A stretch of 64,000 nt of DNA, from the NCBI GenBank assembly GCA_963705285.1, contig OY970066.1, forward strand, positions 1,984,001-2,048,000, given 5' to 3'. Under the pieces are notes generated by a model. The model did not search any database. It was given only the letters and a program-made list of their open reading frames with translations, and was not told where the DNA came from. This DNA is from JACMLD01 sp963705285. GTDB taxonomy: Bacteria; Bacteroidota; Bacteroidia; Chitinophagales; Chitinophagaceae. Position 1 is the first letter of the stretch; each line of letters starts with the position of its first letter. This document shows, one piece after another, positions 60,416 to 64,000 of this stretch. Position numbers and translations under genes: made by a program.

Positions 60416-61996
60416 TTATTGTTTTATTATTTTTTGGGTAAAAGATTGGTTCCCATTGCTGCAATGCAATAATAACAAGCCTTTGGCACCCAGAGAAGGC
60501 AGATGGTTAATGCCTGGCTGCAATTTGCCATTGCCCAACAACTGGCCACCGGCAGTAAACAGCCGGTATACAAAATTGTTACTGCTGCTAACTATTATAT
60601 CGGCTGTGTTGGTATTGATAACCTTAATGCCTAGGTTGTTATTACGCGATGTAAGGGCTATAATGTCCGAGGTATATTCACGGTTATCTGCTGCTGTTAT
60701 CGCCTTTAACCGGTACCAGGTGGTTTCATTACCTGCGGGCTTGTATGCAAAAGATTTTAAGGAAGGATCTACCACTGCAAGTGTAGTAAAATGATGTGCG
60801 TCTGCTGATGATTCAATAACCAGTTGTTTAACGGCTTCGTCTGTTTGCAACCACCACAACAATTGGTGTTGATCGTTTACCACCGCACCCTTGAAATTGA
60901 AACTTTTTACAGGCAATACGGTGGCCAGTGTGCCGGTGATATTGTACAGCCCAATGCTGCCTTCATCATTGTGGTACATATTGCCCACGCCGTCTACCAC
61001 CAGGTAATAAGTACCGGCATTGAGGTTGGTATCAACGCCGGCATTGAGAAGGGTGGAGGGGTTATAAATATTTATCGTGTCATTGCCATTTAGCAATGCT
61101 ACCTGAATGTCTATGTTGGCACCATCATCGCCCACACCAACGTTTTGGGGAATAGCGCTTAATTTCAGCCAGGTAGGTTGAGTAAGATTTAATTTAAAAA
61201 CATCTACATCTGCCGTGGTATTGATGAGCCCACTTGCGGTAAACGCGGCTCCAAGAATATTAATGTTGGTGGCACTGGTAATACTGTTGCTGTGGTCATC
61301 TGTTCTTAATCCAAAGCCGTTCCTGGTGCTGATGATATCAAAATCATTTTGAATGGAGTTGCAATTAATGGTACTGGGCCCTATGTTCCAGGTAGTGTGG
61401 TTCTGGTAATAACCCGCACCCATAATAGGCGCCCATCCTATCTCTCCGGCGCCCTGCCCGGTGGCGTATTCAGCAGTTTTTCTGCAGGTGGCATCGTATA
61501 CACTTTGGTGTTGCAGGCCCAGGGTGTGGCCAATCTCATGTGAAATGGCTTCTGCTACCCATTTGGTACGGTTGCCCAACAACGCAGAAAATACCCATGC
61601 CGGTGTATTATCGCCCCAGATAAAAGAACCCACATATGCCACACCACCTGCCGAGCCATACCATTGAGAGCTGGGGGTAACTATAATGCGCATGCGCCGG
61701 TTTCTGGGTGCCGACCAGTACACTGTTGAATCTGTGGTTATATTCAGGTTAAAAGGGCGAAAGTCTTCTGACACCCGGTTAAATATTTCGGTAATAGTAG
61801 CGGTTGCGTAACCTGTGCCTGCGGCATCAATATCGCCGCTCATATTCCATGCGGTGCCTGTTACGAGGTGGCCGTCAAAATCTATGAATACCGTAGCTGG
61901 TGCAACTGCATAGCTGCTAAGCTTGGGCACCTGTGCCATACTGTGCCCAAATAACAGGGTGCATACACACAGTAAAAATGATGGGATGGTTTTCAT
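60416..61996 (-). CDS. Secreted metzincin-type zinc metalloprotease with T9SS C-terminal domain
   Basis: 526 residues. Signal peptide (SFLLCVCTLLFGHSMAQ). The catalytic zinc motif is H153-E-I-G-H157-T-L-G160-L-Q-H163, the HExxHxxGxxH form. GVAYVGSFIWGDNTPAW before it and WAPIMGAGYYQN after it (Met-turn) fit. A middle beta domain resembles the pre-peptidase C-terminal type (DVDVFKLNLTQPTWLKLSAI, LNAGTYYLVVDGVG). The C-terminal 150 residues end GLLLLHCSNGNQSFTQKIIKQ-like, the T9SS type A sorting domain. It should be secreted to the surface or medium; PorT is nearby in the window. Confidence 0.93.
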   Translation of the reverse strand: MKTIPSFLLCVCTLLFGHSMAQVPKLSSYAVAPATVFIDFDGHLVTGTAWNMSGDIDAAGTGYATATITEIFNRVSEDFRPFNLNITTDSTVYWSAPRNRRMRIIVTPSSQWYGSAGGVAYVGSFIWGDNTPAWVFSALLGNRTKWVAEAISHEIGHTLGLQHQSVYDATCRKTAEYATGQGAGEIGWAPIMGAGYYQNHTTWNIGPSTINCNSIQNDFDIISTRNGFGLRTDDHSNSITSATNINILGAAFTASGLINTTADVDVFKLNLTQPTWLKLSAIPQNVGVGDDGANIDIQVALLNGNDTINIYNPSTLLNAGVDTNLNAGTYYLVVDGVGNMYHNDEGSIGLYNITGTLATVLPVKSFNFKGAVVNDQHQLLWWLQTDEAVKQLVIESSADAHHFTTLAVVDPSLKSFAYKPAGNETTWYRLKAITAADNREYTSDIIALTSRNNNLGIKVINTNTADIIVSSSNNFVYRLFTAGGQLLGNGKLQPGINHLPSLGAKGLLLLHCSNGNQSFTQKIIKQ

Positions 61997-62030
61997 AGAA
62001 ACGGATATAGGCTAATGGGGTAAACGGTGT

Positions 62031-62489
62031 TTATTCAACCATTGCGAGTAATTGTTTTTGCCTGATGAATGTATACTGACCTTTTTCTTCCCATAACAGC
62101 AACACGTCTCCATGATGCATGCTTACAATGCGGCCAATAAAAGAAACGGAGCCGTCGGCATCTGTTATGCGGGAGATATTGAGCAGTGCGTTCTGAAAAT
62201 TATTGCAGCGTATATTGATGCTTAATTGTTCGGGCGAAATATTTGCTTTTGCAATCACTGTTCCTTCAATTTTAAATGAAGCGCCTAGTGCAACAGAGAT
62301 ATTTCCGTTAAGTGAAGCAGAGAAAATTTGCCGGAGGGCAGTTACAGGTATAGCTATCTTTTCGGGCAATTGTGCAAAAAGCGCTGGTCTTTCTACAGGC
62401 TGCTGATTAAGCGGAGGTTGAATCTGACAATTAGCAATACCGGGCAATACCATACAAAAAAGCATGCCCCATAGACACAGGATTTTCAT
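62031..62489 (-). CDS. Secreted hypothetical protein
   Basis: 152 residues with a signal peptide (MKILCLWGMLFCMVLPGIANCQ). The mature part has PVTALRQIFSASLNGNISVAL, IEGTVIAKANISPEQLSINI and FIGRIVSMHHGDVLLLWEEK, mostly beta. No family recognised. It lies 34 bases before the metalloprotease on the same strand and may be co-transcribed with it. Confidence 0.7.
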   Translation of the reverse strand: MKILCLWGMLFCMVLPGIANCQIQPPLNQQPVERPALFAQLPEKIAIPVTALRQIFSASLNGNISVALGASFKIEGTVIAKANISPEQLSINIRCNNFQNALLNISRITDADGSVSFIGRIVSMHHGDVLLLWEEKGQYTFIRQKQLLAMVE

Positions 62490-62608
62490 CGGATCTGTTT
62501 TTAAGGATTTGGATATGTTTTCAGAAGGGTACGAACAACAACAGACTTCTTACAACAACAGAAGTACAGATTTAAAACGGAGGGGGAAAACAAAAATTGC
62601 GTGCAGCA

Positions 62609-62980
62609 TTAAAATTGGCCGGTACTCAGCAATACCAGCGTACAAGCTTCCATGGGGCGTATATTATTATCCGCTGCAAGCCTTGCCAGTTCAGGGTTTT
62701 CTGTGCCGGGATTAAAGATTATTCTCTTTGGCTTAAGTGATAATATGTAGTTATAATATTCTTTCTGGTTAGCAGGATTTAGATAGAGTACAACGGTGTC
62801 AATATCTTCGGTAGGTTTTTGTTCAGTAGTAACCGGTACATCTGCTACTGCGCCTTTTTTTTTGCCAATGGCCACCACGGGATGGCCACTATTTCTCAGC
62901 CTGTTGATGGCCAGACAGCTGTATCGCGATGGGTTATCGGATGCGCCAAGTACCAGGGTTTTCTTTTTTTGCTGATCCAT
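62609..62980 (-). CDS. CoA-binding domain protein (YccU-like)
   Basis: 123 residues. The Rossmann CoA-binding domain has KTLVLGASDNPSRYSCLAIN at the start, VVAIGKKKGAVADVPV, DTVVLYLNPANQKEYYNYIL and RIIFNPGTENPELARLAADN. The family is related to the CoA-binding part of succinyl-CoA synthetase but has no catalytic domain. Function unknown. Confidence 0.88.
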   Translation of the reverse strand: MDQQKKKTLVLGASDNPSRYSCLAINRLRNSGHPVVAIGKKKGAVADVPVTTEQKPTEDIDTVVLYLNPANQKEYYNYILSLKPKRIIFNPGTENPELARLAADNNIRPMEACTLVLLSTGQF

Positions 62981-63055
62981 AGGTAGCGTGTTATACAGTA
63001 TAATAACAAATGTAATGCTGGATTTGTTAAACGGATAATTTAAGGCAAAAAGAAG

Positions 63056-64000
63056 TCAACTTTTAATGGGTTTAAGGCCAGCACCAACGCCCGGGTATGG
63101 CAAAGGCGCCAAAAAATTTTTAAACAACCGGTATTTTTTCCAATGAATGCTACTGAGTATGTTTTTGAGTGCATCTTCCAGTTTGGCATAGTTAAAAACA
63201 AAACCTGCTTGCAGCAACTTTGCAGGCACCACCCAACGGCTTTTCAGCAACAGCTCTTTTTCTGTACCAATCAGCCATGCGCCAATGTTCAACATCCATT
63301 TGTATGCTGGTAAACCAATTACAGTGCCGGTAATGGTGCGCAGCGTTTTCATAAAAAATGCATTGGTGACTGGGTTGGGCGCCGCGCAGTTGTAAACACC
63401 TTCTGCCTCGCGGTGCTCATGCATCCATTCCACCATGCGGCATACATCTTCTATGTGTACCCAGCTATACATTTGTTTACCGCTGCCCTGCTTTCCTCCC
63501 AATCCAAATTTGAGGAGGTTGCAATAAGGTATCATTACACCGCCGTTACCCAATACAATTGCCATTCTTAACATTACTTTCCGTGTAAAGGGTGTGCGTT
63601 GTTCATCAAAGACAGCTTCCCATTTTTTACAAACCTGTACAGAAAAGTCATCGTGAAACTGTCCATTGAATTCATCTTGCGGTGCATCTGTGGCATGCCG
63701 GTAAATGGTAGCAGAACCCGCATTGATCCATAATTTAGGAGGAACAATGCAATTGCGAATGGCTTCACCAATTGCTTTGGTGGCATTGATGCGACTATTG
63801 GTAATGTCTGTTTTATTGTGTTCTGTATAGCGGCAATTAACACTTTTGCCAGCCAGGTTAATTACAATGTCTGCTCCTTCCAGTTCGCTGGTCCAGTGTT
63901 TTTCGGCGCGTTGTCCATCCCAGCGGCGATAAGTAATATTGTATCCTTGCGTTGGCAGCAGCAATTGCTGACGGTTATTATTGTTATGACCGTTTACTGC
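63056..64000 (-). CDS. TIGR01777-type NAD-dependent epimerase/dehydratase, 5' truncated by window
   Basis: The frame is open to base 64000, so the first about 40-50 residues with the nucleotide-binding GxxGxxG lie outside. Visible blocks are ADIVINLAGKSVNCRYTEHN with NLAG, WINAGSATIYRHA, AVFDEQRTPFTRKVMLRMAI and VLGNGGVMIPY, SWVHIEDVCRMVEWM, YNCAAPNPVTN, and the C-terminal DUF1731-like part LLLKSRWVVPAKLLQAGFVF and YAKLEDALKNIL. It is an extended SDR of unknown substrate. Confidence 0.9.
   Translation of the reverse strand, partial: AVNGHNNNNRQQLLLPTQGYNITYRRWDGQRAEKHWTSELEGADIVINLAGKSVNCRYTEHNKTDITNSRINATKAIGEAIRNCIVPPKLWINAGSATIYRHATDAPQDEFNGQFHDDFSVQVCKKWEAVFDEQRTPFTRKVMLRMAIVLGNGGVMIPYCNLLKFGLGGKQGSGKQMYSWVHIEDVCRMVEWMHEHREAEGVYNCAAPNPVTNAFFMKTLRTITGTVIGLPAYKWMLNIGAWLIGTEKELLLKSRWVVPAKLLQAGFVFNYAKLEDALKNILSSIHWKKYRLFKNFLAPLPYPGVGAGLKPIKS

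Overview
The window looks like chromosome of a Bacteroidota bacterium, most likely a member of Chitinophagaceae or a close relative. The evidence is gene content and promoter style: a DUF1800/DUF1501 pair, PorT of the type IX secretion system (T9SS), T9SS-type C-terminal tails, a SusC-like TonB receptor with an N-terminal carboxypeptidase-regulatory domain, Reg_prop/Y_Y_Y sensor kinases with LytTR regulators, a Wzi/RemB-like barrel, menaquinone-type UbiE, and -7 elements of the form TAnnTTTG. Genus-level placement is inference. No rRNA, tRNA, CRISPR array, prophage or plasmid function was seen. Genes at both edges are cut by the window.

Layout. 1-2790: a small operon for glycerate metabolism (tartronate-semialdehyde-reductase-type dehydrogenase, glycerate kinase, phosphonatase-like HAD hydrolase) closed by a strong terminator. 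3153-8441: flavin monooxygenase, Tat-exported class V aminotransferase-like protein, VanZ-like protein, a long intergenic repeat tract, two doubtful small genes and a single-domain globin. 8560-16824: a signalling block holding a LytS/LytTR pair on the plus strand and, convergent to it, a five-gene minus-strand operon kaiC-kaiB-kaiB-histidine kinase-response regulator. This KaiA-less Kai cassette is the most interesting system in the window. 17052-19919: nucleoid-associated protein, a lipoprotein and a DUF5694 protein. 20281-26728: a complete SUF iron-sulfur assembly operon (sufB, C, D, S, E, a DUF59 gene and an Rrf2 regulator). 26741-32576: SnoaL-like protein, TerC, a small outer-membrane barrel, pyrD, a secreted hypothetical and a thiolase. 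33035-38983: DUF1800/DUF1501 pair, then a LuxR-type regulator and its TPR histidine kinase. 39060-42584: a small CxC protein, a TonB receptor and a DUF2721 protein. 42851-46521: ABC exporter and ComM/YifB. 46764-47775: a REP-associated tyrosine transposase (RAYT) inside its own REP/REPIN-like repeats. 47777-52779: a likely minus-strand operon with pyrC, a MutS-like ATPase, a membrane protein, an M1 peptidase and a small protein. 52820-56871: Wzi-like barrel and a DPP-IV-type peptidase. 57137-59386: porT, ubiE and engB. 59883-64000: YkuK-like protein, a T9SS metzincin, a secreted hypothetical, a CoA-binding protein and a partial TIGR01777 epimerase.

A second theme is intergenic repeats. At least seven gaps hold simple or tandem repeats of different sequence. 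One of them supplies the last codons and stop of pyrD, and another stays in triplet phase over six units. All calls come from reading the sequence; nothing was searched against a database.
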